Origin: Chondromyces crocatus
GTDB lineage: Bacteria > Myxococcota_A > Polyangia > Polyangiales > Polyangiaceae
Direction: 5' to 3'
NCBI RefSeq assembly: GCF_001189295.1
Contig: NZ_CP012159.1
Coordinates: 4,009,773-4,073,772 of the forward strand
Length of the DNA: 64,000 nucleotides
Below the pieces are notes generated by a model. That model was given only the letters and a program-made list of their open reading frames with translations. It ran no database searches and had not been told where the DNA came from. Below, in pieces: positions 55,512-64,000 of this stretch (the first letter of the stretch is position 1; each line of letters begins with the position of its first letter). The position numbers and the translations under genes were made by a program.

Positions 55512-56681
55512 ATGACCGCGCTCCGCTGGATCACTGCTGGCGAATCCCACGGCCCCGAGATCTCTGCGATCGTCGAAGGGATCCCCGCTGGCCTCCCGCT
55601 CCTCGCCGAGGACATCGACGCCGATCTCGCCCGCCGTCAGCGCGGTTACGGGCGGGGCGCACGCATGAAGATCGAGCAGGATCGCGTCCGCTTCACGGCG
55701 GGCGTGCGCGGCGGCGAGACCCTCGGCGGTCCGATCGCAATGGTGATCGAGAACCGCGACCACGGAAACTGGGCAGGTCGCATGGGCGCGGAGCCTTTCG
55801 CCGAGCCCCCCGAGGCGCTCACACGCCCCCGCCCTGGGCATGCGGATCTCGCCGGAGGCCTCAAGTACGATCGCCGCGACCTGCGTGACATCCTCGAGCG
55901 CGCCAGCGCACGCGAGACGGCGATGCGCGTCGCCGTCGGCGGTGTGTGCCGCAAGCTCCTCGCCGCGCTCGACGTGGAGGTCTTCGCGCACGTGGTGGCC
56001 ATCGGCTCCGTCAGCGCCGCGCTTGCTCCGACCACCTCGCCTCACGAGCTTCGCGTCCTCGCGCGCGCTTCGGACCTCGCCTGCGCCGATCCCGAAGCCG
56101 CGGAGGCGATGCGCGCCGCCATCCGCGACGCCGCGCACCGAGGCGACACCCTTGGCGGTGTCTTCGAGGTGGTCGCCCTCGGCGTCCCCCCTGGCCTGGG
56201 CAGCCACGTCCAGTGGGATCGCCGACTCGATGGCCGTGTCGCCCAGGCCCTGATGAGCATTCAGGCGATCAAGGGGGTGGAGGTCGGCCTCGGCTTCGAG
56301 GCGGCGCGCCGAAGCGGCTCCGGCGTCCATGACCCCATCGCCTACGACGCGGAGACGAATCTCTTCATCCGACCCACCAACCACGCTGGCGGTGTCGAGG
56401 GGGGCATCTCGAACGGCATGCCCGTCGTATGCCGTGCCGCCATGAAGCCGATCGCCACCCTGAAGCGTGCGCTGCCGTCCATCGACATCCGCTCCAAGGA
56501 GCGCTTCGATGCTGCCTTCGAGCGGAGCGACGTGTGTGCCGTTCCTGCGGCGTCGGTGGTGGGAGAGGCGATGGTGATGATCGTGCTCACCGCCGCCCTT
56601 CTGGAGAAGCTCGGCGGCGACAGCCTCTCCGAGGTGCAGCGTCACCTCGCGGGCTACAGAGAGCAACTCGCGAGATTCTGA
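55512..56681 (+). CDS. aroC: Chorismate synthase
   Basis: Last step of the shikimate pathway, using reduced FMN. 389 residues from ATG 55512 (55503 also possible). The N-terminus [24 protein letters not shown] and the [14 protein letters not shown] block are invariant features; [24 protein letters not shown] and RPTNHAGG follow. No flanking aro genes are in the window. Upstream in-frame sequence to 55383 overlaps sqr. Confidence 0.96.
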   Translation: MTALRWITAGESHGPEISAIVEGIPAGLPLLAEDIDADLARRQRGYGRGARMKIEQDRVRFTAGVRGGETLGGPIAMVIENRDHGNWAGRMGAEPFAEPPEALTRPRPGHADLAGGLKYDRRDLRDILERASARETAMRVAVGGVCRKLLAALDVEVFAHVVAIGSVSAALAPTTSPHELRVLARASDLACADPEAAEAMRAAIRDAAHRGDTLGGVFEVVALGVPPGLGSHVQWDRRLDGRVAQALMSIQAIKGVEVGLGFEAARRSGSGVHDPIAYDAETNLFIRPTNHAGGVEGGISNGMPVVCRAAMKPIATLKRALPSIDIRSKERFDAAFERSDVCAVPAASVVGEAMVMIVLTAALLEKLGGDSLSEVQRHLAGYREQLARF

Positions 56682-57117
56682 GCGCGGCCTCCGGACGAAA
56701 GTACGGTAGTGACAGGCGCGCGTGTTCCAAGCCTGGAGGCTCTGGTCCACGTGCTCTCTCCTTCCGCAGGAGGCATGTTGATTCTGCCGCGACGCCGTAC
56801 CGACCCGCCAAGGCGCGGTGCGCTGATCTCGGCATCGTGCGCATGGACCAGGGCCCAATTCATTCAGGCGGGGGAGAACATCGTCATCCTGAAGGAGAAG
56901 GGGCGATGTCTGCGAGGAGCTCGTCGACGTCCTGAAGGAGGAGGGCGATGTCCCGGAGGAGAACGTCGTCATCCTGAAGGAGGAGAGGCGATGCCTACGA
57001 GGAGCTCGTCGACGTCCTGGAGGAGATCATCGACGTCCTGGAGGAGGAGGATCGATGTCCTGAAGGAGCTCGTCGACGTCCTGGAGGAGCTCGTCGACAT
57101 CCCGCAGGAGGAGGATC

Positions 57118-57246
57118 GATGTCCTGAAGGAGAGCATCGACGTCCTGGAGGAGGAGGGTCGATGTCCTGAAGGAGAGCATCGACGTCCTGGAGGAGGAGG
57201 GTCGATGTCCTGAAGGTGAGCATCGACGTCCTGGAGGAGGAGGGGT
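57118..57246 (+). repeat. Three 43-bp tandem repeats
   Basis: Units 57118-57160, 57161-57203 and 57204-57246 begin GATGTCCTGAAGG and contain ATCGACGTCCTGGAGGAG. The first two are identical, and the third differs slightly. Each unit is itself two related half-units. A 65-bp variant precedes at 57053-57117. Confidence 0.9.
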
Positions 57247-57259
57247 GACCTCCTCCAGG
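57229..57259. other. Hairpin at the junction of the two repeat arrays
   Basis: CCTGGAGGAGG at 57230-57240 pairs perfectly with CCTCCTCCAGG at 57249-57259 across an 8-nt loop. Further copies of the left arm lie upstream and of the right arm downstream, so alternative pairings are possible. No T-run follows. Confidence 0.75.
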
Positions 57260-57310
57260 AGATGGGGGTGACCTCCTCCAGGAGATGGGGGTGACCTCCT
57301 CCAGGAGATG
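57242..57310 (+). repeat. Three perfect 23-bp tandem repeats
   Basis: GGGGTGACCTCCTCCAGGAGATG occurs back to back at 57242-57264, 57265-57287 and 57288-57310, identical in all copies. Each contains a CTCCTCCAGGAG partial palindrome. The arms are complementary to the GGAGGAGG core of the preceding 43-bp array. Confidence 0.95.
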
Positions 57311-57576
57311 GGGTCGTTGGTCTGACGATGCCTGTGCTGATGATCCTGTAGTGAAGAATACCGATGGGTCGTGGTGCCCGCCTCCCCCCCGGCCAGGTGG
57401 ACAGAGCGCTGGGCAAGCCGACTGCGACCTCTGCCCAGGGGAACAGAAGGAGGGGCAAGGTTGCCGGCCTCCCGGTCCACCGCGCCCCCCCGCTGGACCC
57501 GGATGACGCGCTCCGACCCCTGCCGACGGTGCTGCGCGCGTGCGGGCCGCCCCGAGATGCCCTACAACGCGCGGCC

Positions 57577-60480
57577 ATGTCCACCCCGAGCGAGGCAGTC
57601 GTCGCCCCGATCTCCCGCTTCTTCCGGCGGGGTCAGGTCGTCCTCGTGCTCGCCCTCCTCGCGCTCTACCTGCCGACGCTGGCGAGCGGCCCCACGTTCT
57701 CGGATGGTCCGGAGCTGGTCACGGCCATCTGGACGCTCGGTGTGCCGCACCCCACCGGCTACCCCCTCTTCGTCCTGCTGGCCCACGCATTCACGCGTCT
57801 CCTGCCCATCCCGGTGTCGCCGTGCGTGAAGGTGGAGCTGTTCAACGTGTTCTGCGCGCTCGGTGCAGCGATCCTGACCGCCAGATCGGTCCGCGAGGTG
57901 ACGGTGCTCCTCCAGCACCGGCGGCACGTCGAAGCGCACGCCGGGGCCGGGAGCGGGATCTTCGAAGGAGAGCTCGCGGGGCTCGTCGTCGGCTTCCTGC
58001 TCGGCGTTTCGCACCTCGTCTGGGAGCAAGTCCGGATCCCGGAGGTCTACCCGCTGCACCTCTTGCTCGTCACCTGGGCCGGACGCCTGTGGGTGCGCTT
58101 CGAAGTCACCCGGCGTGAGGGCTACATCGTGGCGGCGGCGCTGCCGATGGGGCTGGGCCTCGCGCACCACGTGACCATGGTCTACTTCCTGCCGGCCGCG
58201 GCGATCTACCTGCTGCTGCGTCGTCCAGGGATCTTCGTTGCCTGGCTGGTATGGCCCGTCGCGCAGATCGCACGGCGCTGGCGGCCTGGTCTCGCCGCGT
58301 GGCCCGCCCTCCGCGGCGCCTGGGCGTTCCCTGTGGCCTGCCTGGTCGGCGCATTGCCGATGCTCAGCTACTATTACCTGATCTGGGCCAACGCCCACAC
58401 CACGGGCATTCCGTGGAACGACGTGTCCGACTGGGAGCGGCTCGTCTATCACGTCAGCGGAAAGCAATACAGCGGCTTCTTCGGCGGTGGCGACCTCGCG
58501 TCGTGGTGGAATCGCATTCGCAAGGTCCCGGGAAACTTCGATAGACAGTTTCTTCCGGCTGGTACGGCGATGCTCGTCGCGGGGCTGATGGTCGTGTTCC
58601 GCCGGGCCGGGAAGCTCGGCGCGCTGCTCCTGGCATTGATGCTCTTCAATGTCGGCCACGGGATCTATTATTCGGTCGGCGATTACCTCAACTATTACAT
58701 CCCGGCCTTGTACCCCTGCGCCGTGTTCATGGGGGCGGGGCTGTGGTGGATCCTGCGGGCTGCGCGGGCACGGCCGGCCGCGGCGCGCCGATGGATGGCC
58801 CTCTCGGCCGTCGCCATCATGGCCCTCGCCGGCGCCGCGACGGTGGCCGGCTATGCGTCGCTGACCAAGCGCATGCCGCCGTCCCTCACGCAGGAGAAGG
58901 GGTTGTGGCTGGCCGTGCCGCTCGGGGTGCTGGGCGTCGCCGCAGGCGTGGCGGCGGTCATCGTGAGGCGCCGTCGGGACGAGGCCGAGGGGCGTGCGCT
59001 CCCCGCCATGACGCTCCCCGCCGTCCTCCTCGGAGGACTCGCCGCGACCTTCGTGCCGGTCTCGATTGCGCGCGCCGCACGCATCGGTGGTCACGTGGAG
59101 GTGGGCGGCAATTATGGCGCGGAGGTCGTCGAGACGGTGCCTCGTGGCGCGGTGTACCTGACCCAGGGGGACGGATACCTGTTCAACATGTGGTATCAGC
59201 ACCACGTCCTCGATCAGGGGCTGGATTTCGCCACGCTCGACGTGGGGACTCTGCATGCCGCCTGGTATCAACGCTACCTGCGGGGTCGATACCCGGTGGG
59301 CTGCGATCCGCTCGCGAAAGCCAACCTCGCCGATAAGGAGGATTATGGTGCGCGCTGCGGCACGTTCGCGAAGCGAATGGCACTCGGCGAGGGGAAATCG
59401 TGGCTCTCGTTCGGTCAGACGCGACCGAGGGGGCCGCGTGGCAGTCGTCGGAACGCACCCGAGCCCGAAGTGAAGCAGGCTCGAGAGGGCGAGAACGGAG
59501 ACGGCACGCCGTCGGGCGAGGAGGCGCAACCCGAGGATACGCCGGCCAAGGACACGCCGGCCAGGGACGCACTGCCCACGGTGGTGCGAGGGAGCGAGCC
59601 GCGCTGCGACGAGCCGGAGTTCCGCAAGCAGAACGGCGAGGCGTGCAAGTGCTGGAATGCTGGCCGTCGTCGCGGGGCCGTCGAGGAAACGTGCGTGCTG
59701 TCGGCCGAGGAGGGCGGGGTGGTGCCGCGGGCGAAGGTGGAGATCCACATCGATCGGATCATCCGGCGCCATATCGACGAGCGACCGGTCTACGAGCGCA
59801 ATGCAATGACCAACTGGGTGGGCGAGGCGAAGACGAACCCGCGCGGCTGGAACGGTCCAGCCTACCAGCGAATCTCGGGTGAATTCGCGCTCGTCAACCG
59901 CGGCAGGGTGAACCAGGTGATGTACGCCGCCGACCTGTCGAAGAGCGAAGGCTGCGCCGAGACATTGAACCGCGTCACGCCACGGGCGCCCCGGGGACCC
60001 GGGCCGGAACCCGCCTTCCAGCCCTATCAGCCGAACGAGTTCCCGACCCTGCTCTCCGCGAGCTATCTCTCGGCGTCCAGCGAGGGAACGGACGACGATG
60101 CGCGGCGCCGGTATGCGACAGGCGAGACGATCTACGCGCGGTTGCAGTGGTTCGAACAGTTCCACCATGACGCAAGCAGCGCGGATCGACGGGGAAAGCC
60201 CCTCCGTCACGGCGTGCGGATCTGCGTCTACGACCCGAGCGGCGCACGGATCGCCAGCGCGGTGACCGTCAGTGGACGCAATGACGCGCTCGAGCTGCTG
60301 CGCACCAGCGACGCCTCGCCGCGGGGTCGCTACACGGTGCAGGCCTGCTCCGTCGGCGATGTGGGCGAGGGCGAGGTCACGGATGGGGCGCGCTGCCAGC
60401 GCGTCATCCTGGAGTATCCCTTCCTCGTGGGCGCGGAGGAGCACCTCGGTGCGAAGGGCGGGGAGGAGCTGGTCCCGTGA
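57577..60480 (+). CDS. DUF2723 membrane protein (TMEM260-like GT-C family)
   Basis: 967 residues from ATG 57577. The N-terminal part shows the DUF2723 pattern: first helix, then SDGPELVTAIWTLGVPHPTGYPLFVLLAHAFTRLLP, where the Asp-containing loop is the candidate catalytic site, and about ten more membrane segments to about residue 515. A periplasmic domain follows, then an acidic Pro-rich linker (about 620-680) and a C-terminal, Cys-containing soluble domain of about 270 residues (CDEPEFRKQNGEACKCW). TMEM260 relatives are O-mannosyltransferases; substrate here is unknown. Overlaps the next gene by four bases (GTGA), so both act together. Confidence 0.83.
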   Translation: MSTPSEAVVAPISRFFRRGQVVLVLALLALYLPTLASGPTFSDGPELVTAIWTLGVPHPTGYPLFVLLAHAFTRLLPIPVSPCVKVELFNVFCALGAAILTARSVREVTVLLQHRRHVEAHAGAGSGIFEGELAGLVVGFLLGVSHLVWEQVRIPEVYPLHLLLVTWAGRLWVRFEVTRREGYIVAAALPMGLGLAHHVTMVYFLPAAAIYLLLRRPGIFVAWLVWPVAQIARRWRPGLAAWPALRGAWAFPVACLVGALPMLSYYYLIWANAHTTGIPWNDVSDWERLVYHVSGKQYSGFFGGGDLASWWNRIRKVPGNFDRQFLPAGTAMLVAGLMVVFRRAGKLGALLLALMLFNVGHGIYYSVGDYLNYYIPALYPCAVFMGAGLWWILRAARARPAAARRWMALSAVAIMALAGAATVAGYASLTKRMPPSLTQEKGLWLAVPLGVLGVAAGVAAVIVRRRRDEAEGRALPAMTLPAVLLGGLAATFVPVSIARAARIGGHVEVGGNYGAEVVETVPRGAVYLTQGDGYLFNMWYQHHVLDQGLDFATLDVGTLHAAWYQRYLRGRYPVGCDPLAKANLADKEDYGARCGTFAKRMALGEGKSWLSFGQTRPRGPRGSRRNAPEPEVKQAREGENGDGTPSGEEAQPEDTPAKDTPARDALPTVVRGSEPRCDEPEFRKQNGEACKCWNAGRRRGAVEETCVLSAEEGGVVPRAKVEIHIDRIIRRHIDERPVYERNAMTNWVGEAKTNPRGWNGPAYQRISGEFALVNRGRVNQVMYAADLSKSEGCAETLNRVTPRAPRGPGPEPAFQPYQPNEFPTLLSASYLSASSEGTDDDARRRYATGETIYARLQWFEQFHHDASSADRRGKPLRHGVRICVYDPSGARIASAVTVSGRNDALELLRTSDASPRGRYTVQACSVGDVGEGEVTDGARCQRVILEYPFLVGAEEHLGAKGGEELVP

Positions 60481-62480
60481 GTGGTGACGAGAAGCGACCC
60501 GATGAAGGCGCAGAACGAGACGAGGCCGCCACGCCGGAGGAGGCCGCCGTGACGGAAGGCACGCCGAGCGCGCAGAAGCACGTCGAGGCCGCTCCGTCTC
60601 CCGGGACGACAGCGCCGGGCCGAGCAGTGCAGCCGGGTCCCTGGGCGCGCGTCGTCCAGGCGGCACGGCATCGGCCGACGCTCACCCTCCTCGGAGGTGG
60701 AGCGTTGCTGCTGCTCGTCCTCTCCCTGATCGCGGCGCCGCTCCGGCTTCCCGCTGGGGTGGTCTCGGGCATGGCCGGGTTCACGGCCGTGATGATGATG
60801 GTGGTCGGGCTCCGGCGCTTGCGGCTGGATCCGCCGACCATCGGTCTGATCGTCGCCGGGATGGGATTCTATGCCGTCTACCTCGGCTACACCGAGTACG
60901 GGGAGCGCAACTACGACGGCAGCGCGCAGCTCGAGTACATCGAGCACATCGTCACCAAGCGGCAGCTCCCGCCGGCGGCGAAGTGCCTGATCTGCCACCA
61001 TCCGCCGCTCTATTATGTGCTCGGTGCGGGGGTGTACTCGTTCTTCAAGGCGACCCGGGTGGCTCCCCCCGTGGTCGGGTTGCAGCTCTTCTCGCTCCTG
61101 ATCACCCTCGGCCTCGCGGTGTACGGCGTGCTCACGGCGCGCCGGCTGCTCACGGCGCCGCGCCTCGTGTGGCTCGCGACGGCGCTGCTGATGTTCTGGC
61201 CTTACAGCGTCCACAACAGCGTACGCGTGCACAACGACACGCTGGTGAGCATGCTGCTGGTCGCGGCGCTCTACCACGCCGTGTGCTGGTACCAGGAGGA
61301 TCGCGCGCGGGATCTCTACCTGTCCGCGGCGATGTGCGCGCTCGGTGTGCTCACGAAATCGAGCGCTTACCCGCTCATCGGGCTGCTGCTCGTGCTGATG
61401 GGGCTACGCCTCTTCCGCGCGGGAGGCCGCGTTCTTTTGCTGAAGCGAGGCGCGGTGGTGATCGCGCTCCTCGCAGCGTCGCTGATGCTGAACACGCTGC
61501 GCAAGGGCCAGGGGGAGAGCGGGGGAGAGCGGGGCCTGTGCCACCGGGTGCTGGGCTCGGCATGCAGCGTCAGCCCCGCCTCGCTGATGGGGAACAAGCC
61601 GTACAACTATCTCTACTTCGACGTCGAAGGCTTCCTCCATCAGCCCTATGTCCTCACCGACCGCGACGACTCGGGGAGGCAGCTGTTCTGGAGTCACCTG
61701 CTGAAATCGAGTCTGTTCGGCACGCACAACAAGATACCGGATCGCGAGACCGCCTATGAGCTGAACCGGGACGTTGCGGGCGTCATGGCGGCGCTCCTCC
61801 TCGCGATGATGACCTTCGGGTTCGTTGCGTCGGCGTCGGCGCCGCGGGAAGGCTGGCGTCGCTTCGGCGTCCTCATTCTCTCGCTCGTCAGCCTCGTCGG
61901 ATTCCTGGCGGCGTTCCGGATCCTTCTGCCCGCGCCGCACCACACCGACTTTCGTCACATCTTCCCGGCGGTGGTGCCTGCGTCGATCCTCTATGCCGCC
62001 GCCGTGGGGCATGCTCGCCGCAAAGGACGGGCGATCGCGCCGCTGGGGGAGGGGCTCTGTGTCGCATTCCTCGCCCTGTCGGTGCTGTACTGGACGCCGA
62101 AATGGGGGCTTGTGTTGAAATGGAGTCATCGCCTCGTCCCCATGCAGCTCGCCTCCGTCGAGCGGCTCGTCCCCGAGGGATCTGCCTGGGACAGGGACGG
62201 GAACGTCCTCTTCGAGGGGAATCACACGCTGCAGTTCAAGCTCGGCAAGAAGGACGTTCACGAGATCGATCTGACGGTCGACAGCAATGATCGCTACGAA
62301 ATCTCCCTCGAGGGCACGGAGGGCGCTCGCACGGTGTTCGTGGGGCCGAGCCAGCGAGGGCCTGGCATGGTGCGGTACATCGAGACCCTCGATCCTCCGG
62401 CGGTCGGCGTGCGCGAACTCCGGCTGCGTGCCGTCAAAGGCGATCGCGCTTATTCACTGGGACACCTCCATCTCCGATGA
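60477..62480 (+). CDS. GT-C-type membrane glycosyltransferase-like protein
   Basis: 667 residues starting with GTG 60477 inside the stop of the preceding gene. An acidic, Pro/Ala-rich cytosolic N-terminus (about 60) is followed by roughly ten membrane helices. The first large loop has YDGSAQLEYIEHI, with an Asp as in GT-C enzymes, and CLICHHPPLYYVLG, where HPPLYY is typical of the PMT/ArnT-like superfamily. The Cys-x-x-Cys-His in this loop formally matches a heme-c motif. The C-terminal about 130 residues form a soluble beta-rich domain. Likely a partner of the DUF2723 protein in glycan or lipid-linked sugar transfer. Confidence 0.8.
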   Translation: MSGDEKRPDEGAERDEAATPEEAAVTEGTPSAQKHVEAAPSPGTTAPGRAVQPGPWARVVQAARHRPTLTLLGGGALLLLVLSLIAAPLRLPAGVVSGMAGFTAVMMMVVGLRRLRLDPPTIGLIVAGMGFYAVYLGYTEYGERNYDGSAQLEYIEHIVTKRQLPPAAKCLICHHPPLYYVLGAGVYSFFKATRVAPPVVGLQLFSLLITLGLAVYGVLTARRLLTAPRLVWLATALLMFWPYSVHNSVRVHNDTLVSMLLVAALYHAVCWYQEDRARDLYLSAAMCALGVLTKSSAYPLIGLLLVLMGLRLFRAGGRVLLLKRGAVVIALLAASLMLNTLRKGQGESGGERGLCHRVLGSACSVSPASLMGNKPYNYLYFDVEGFLHQPYVLTDRDDSGRQLFWSHLLKSSLFGTHNKIPDRETAYELNRDVAGVMAALLLAMMTFGFVASASAPREGWRRFGVLILSLVSLVGFLAAFRILLPAPHHTDFRHIFPAVVPASILYAAAVGHARRKGRAIAPLGEGLCVAFLALSVLYWTPKWGLVLKWSHRLVPMQLASVERLVPEGSAWDRDGNVLFEGNHTLQFKLGKKDVHEIDLTVDSNDRYEISLEGTEGARTVFVGPSQRGPGMVRYIETLDPPAVGVRELRLRAVKGDRAYSLGHLHLR

Positions 62481-62530
62481 CGATGACGTCAGCACGGGGA
62501 CACCTCTCGTGCTAGAACGTAGTCGGGGGG

Positions 62531-62986
62531 ATGGGGGTAATGACGGGATCGCCGAGACCGATCACGACGGTGCGTATTGGTCTGCATTCACTGACGCTGG
62601 AGCAGCCAGACATCATCGTATCGCGCGCCAACGGGGGGTTCTCGGAGCCCGAGATGATGGCCTTACTGATGACCGTCGCCGAATGGGTGGGGATGCACGG
62701 CCGCCTGTTCTGGATCGCCGACATCTCGCGGATCGGTCCGATCTGTCCTGAAGCGCGGCGCGCCACGGCCGGCATCGGGAAGAGGACGGGGATCTCTGGC
62801 TGCGCCATCTTCGGCGGTAGCTTTCAGCAGCGCTTGATCACGACGCTCACGGTGACCGCCGCCAAGCTGCTGAGGACCCAGGAGCTGGCACCGATCACGT
62901 ACGTTCCGACCGAGGCCGATGCACGGCTATGGGTCTCGGATCTGAGGAATCGCCTCGACCTGGAGCTGCACCGCGCGTCGGCGTGA
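62531..62986 (+). CDS. SpoIIAA/STAS-like protein
   Basis: 151 residues. FWIADISRIG followed by a helix and FGGSFQQRLITTLTV, plus a C-terminal TEADARLWVSDL, resemble the SpoIIAA-like STAS fold of small single-domain proteins frequent in myxobacteria. No recognised catalytic or lipid-binding residues. ATG 62531 has GGGGGG upstream; 62540 is an alternative. It follows the GT-C gene by 50 bp on the same strand, but no functional link is evident. Confidence 0.7.
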   Translation: MGVMTGSPRPITTVRIGLHSLTLEQPDIIVSRANGGFSEPEMMALLMTVAEWVGMHGRLFWIADISRIGPICPEARRATAGIGKRTGISGCAIFGGSFQQRLITTLTVTAAKLLRTQELAPITYVPTEADARLWVSDLRNRLDLELHRASA

Positions 62987-63161
62987 CGTCCGGCCGGAGG
63001 GCCGTGACGCGCTGGCTGATGAGGTGCGCTGCGTGTCGGCGTGACGTCTGGCTCGGTGAGCCTGCGGGCTCCTGTCGATCGTAGGGCAGCCGTCGCGCTG
63101 GTGCGGGCCTTCCGCGTCCAGCGCCCTCGTGCGTCGGGGGCACGAGGCTCGCCAGCCCTCT

Positions 63162-64000
63162 TCAGATCCCGAACTGTTCTGCAGGCGTCCTTTTGCGGCG
63201 CGCGGGGGCGCTCGAGGGAGGCTGGCTGCCCTCGTCCAGAGCGGCGCCGGTCGCTTCTTGCGGCTCGGGCGGGGGTGGAGGCGACGGTGCGTCTCGGCTC
63301 GGGGTCGGTGGCTCCAGGTCCAGGGCGGGCGCGAGCGGTTCGGGGGGCTGTGCGCTCGTCTCCAGCGCGGGGGTGAGCTGCTCCGGGGCGTGGGCGGTGG
63401 GCTCCAGACCCGAGATCGTGGGCTGGGAGGGGAGGTCCACCAGCGGCGGGGCCTCCGGGAGGGGCAACGGCAGGGCCTTCATGGGGGGGAGGGGCGCGTC
63501 GACGGCACGCTCCTGCACCACCAGCGCGGCCATGCTGCCCGCGGCCAGCAGGAGCGCTGCCTGGATGGTGGTGAGCCAGGCGCGCGTGCGAGGGACGCCG
63601 GCGCGCCTGGCGAAGCGGAGCGGCTTTCGGCCGAGCGAGGGGAGGGGAGGAGGCCTTGGGATCTCGGGGGTCACGGCGTGCGTGAGCGCGTCCGAGAGGT
63701 CCCGGGCCGAGGGAAAGCGTCTGTGCGGCTCGCGCTGGAACGCCCGCGCCATCCAGGCGTCGAGGGCCGGGGGGAGCTCGGGCTGGAGCTGTCCGGGAGG
63801 CGTGAACGTGCCGCGGTGGAGGGCGAGCGCGAGCGCTCCCATCGTCGCGCCGTCGAAGGGCACGCAGCCGGTGAGCGCCTCGTACGTGACGACGGCCAGG
63901 CTCCAGAGGTCGGCTTGCTGATCGACGTCCTTCGCGCTCAGGAAGTGCTCGGGGCTCATGTAGAGCGGCGTGCCGACGAGGTTGCCGGTGGCGGTGAGCG
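63162..64000 (-). CDS. Ser/Thr protein kinase, C-terminal part (gene continues past window end)
   Basis: The visible 279 residues start in the activation segment (TGNLVGTPLYMSPEHF) and include the D-LWSLAVVTYEALTGCVPF helix F, LHRGTFTPPGQL and the final helix, so this is the C-lobe of a Hanks-type kinase. A basic juxtamembrane part and one membrane helix (TTIQAALLLAAGSMAALVV) lead to a Pro/Glu-rich extracytoplasmic tail with no named domain. The catalytic loop and DFG lie beyond 64000. It is far from the T6SS locus, so acting on TagH is only a possibility. Confidence 0.9.
   Translation of the reverse strand, partial: LTATGNLVGTPLYMSPEHFLSAKDVDQQADLWSLAVVTYEALTGCVPFDGATMGALALALHRGTFTPPGQLQPELPPALDAWMARAFQREPHRRFPSARDLSDALTHAVTPEIPRPPPLPSLGRKPLRFARRAGVPRTRAWLTTIQAALLLAAGSMAALVVQERAVDAPLPPMKALPLPLPEAPPLVDLPSQPTISGLEPTAHAPEQLTPALETSAQPPEPLAPALDLEPPTPSRDAPSPPPPPEPQEATGAALDEGSQPPSSAPARRKRTPAEQFGI

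Larger units (their letters stand above)
56682..57576. other. Non-coding region with tandem repeats between aroC and a GT-C gene
   Basis: 895 bp with no gene I accept. From about 56880 to 57246 it is built of degenerate 20-22-bp units of the type GTCGACGTCCTGGAGGAG. The best-preserved part is three 43-bp units, and a 23-bp array in the opposite sense follows. Several open frames exist because the repeats avoid stops in some frames, but the 43- and 23-bp periods shift frame, so coding is unlikely. The final 266 bp upstream of the GT-C gene are plain. Confidence 0.7.

Noticed and set aside
56709..57170. Open frames in the repeat region that could encode Leu-zipper-like peptides (for example VDVLEE units)
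   Set aside because: Repeat periods of 43 and 23 bp shift the frame between copies, and no single frame keeps the pattern.
57118..57310. CRISPR-like appearance of regularly spaced repeats
   Set aside because: Units are contiguous with no unique spacers, and no cas genes are near.
63162..64000. Assigning the Ser/Thr kinase as the T6SS PpkA
   Set aside because: It is over 20 kb from the cluster and its extracytoplasmic tail has no PpkA features; this family is very numerous in myxobacteria.

Overview
This window looks like chromosomal DNA from a large-genome, very GC-rich myxobacterium, probably Polyangiales/Sorangiineae (Sorangium, Polyangium or Chondromyces relatives). That assignment is inference from gene content and style: strongly GC-biased third codon positions that leave long false frames opposite real genes, many lipoproteins of unknown role (some with Gly/Ala-rich or Cys-rich tails), FHA proteins with low-complexity linkers, a SUMF1-fold protein, a membrane-anchored Ser/Thr kinase and a sigma-54 activator. 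No rRNA, tRNA, CRISPR, insertion sequence or prophage was seen.

Layout. 0.1-13.9 kb holds housekeeping and envelope genes: a lipoprotein peroxiredoxin; an operon of a long (eukaryote-like) deoxyribose-phosphate aldolase with an active aldehyde dehydrogenase and a truncated, non-catalytic partner (a split ALDH16-like pair); fmt; a SUMF1-fold protein; lon; a zinc-ribbon/FHA protein; and three lipoproteins. 14.2-41.8 kb is a type VI secretion system (T6SS) locus in several transcription blocks: hcp-hcp-tssEFG on the minus strand; tagH on the minus strand facing away from a LysM lytic transglycosylase; then clpV, tssJ, tssK, tssL, tssM, tagF, tssA, tssB and tssC on the plus strand. The block ends with a minus-strand gene that fuses a TssB-like and a TssC-like protein in one chain. 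All membrane-complex and sheath components are here. TssI/VgrG, PAAR and recognisable effectors are not.

41.8-50.7 kb carries hom-murI, an acyltransferase, membrane and lipoprotein genes, a PAS-PAS-STAS regulator and a DUF1704 (QEGLA-motif, MATCAP-like) metallopeptidase. 50.7-55.4 kb is a compact sulfide-oxidation module: sulfite-exporter-like TauE, ETHE1-type persulfide dioxygenase, a sigma-54 activator and sulfide:quinone oxidoreductase. Candidate -24/-12 promoters sit before both oxidation transcripts, and both are preceded by direct CGTTTCA-type repeats that could bind the activator. 55.5-64 kb contains aroC, a non-coding tandem-repeat region, two overlapping GT-C-like membrane proteins, a SpoIIAA/STAS-like protein and the 3' part of a Ser/Thr kinase gene that runs off the window.

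The observations most worth following up are the TssB-TssC fusion paralogue, the sulfide regulon with its repeat-type operator, the split ALDH16/DERA operon and the repeat/hairpin array upstream of the GT-C genes. Identifications rest on motif recognition by eye; no database searches were run.
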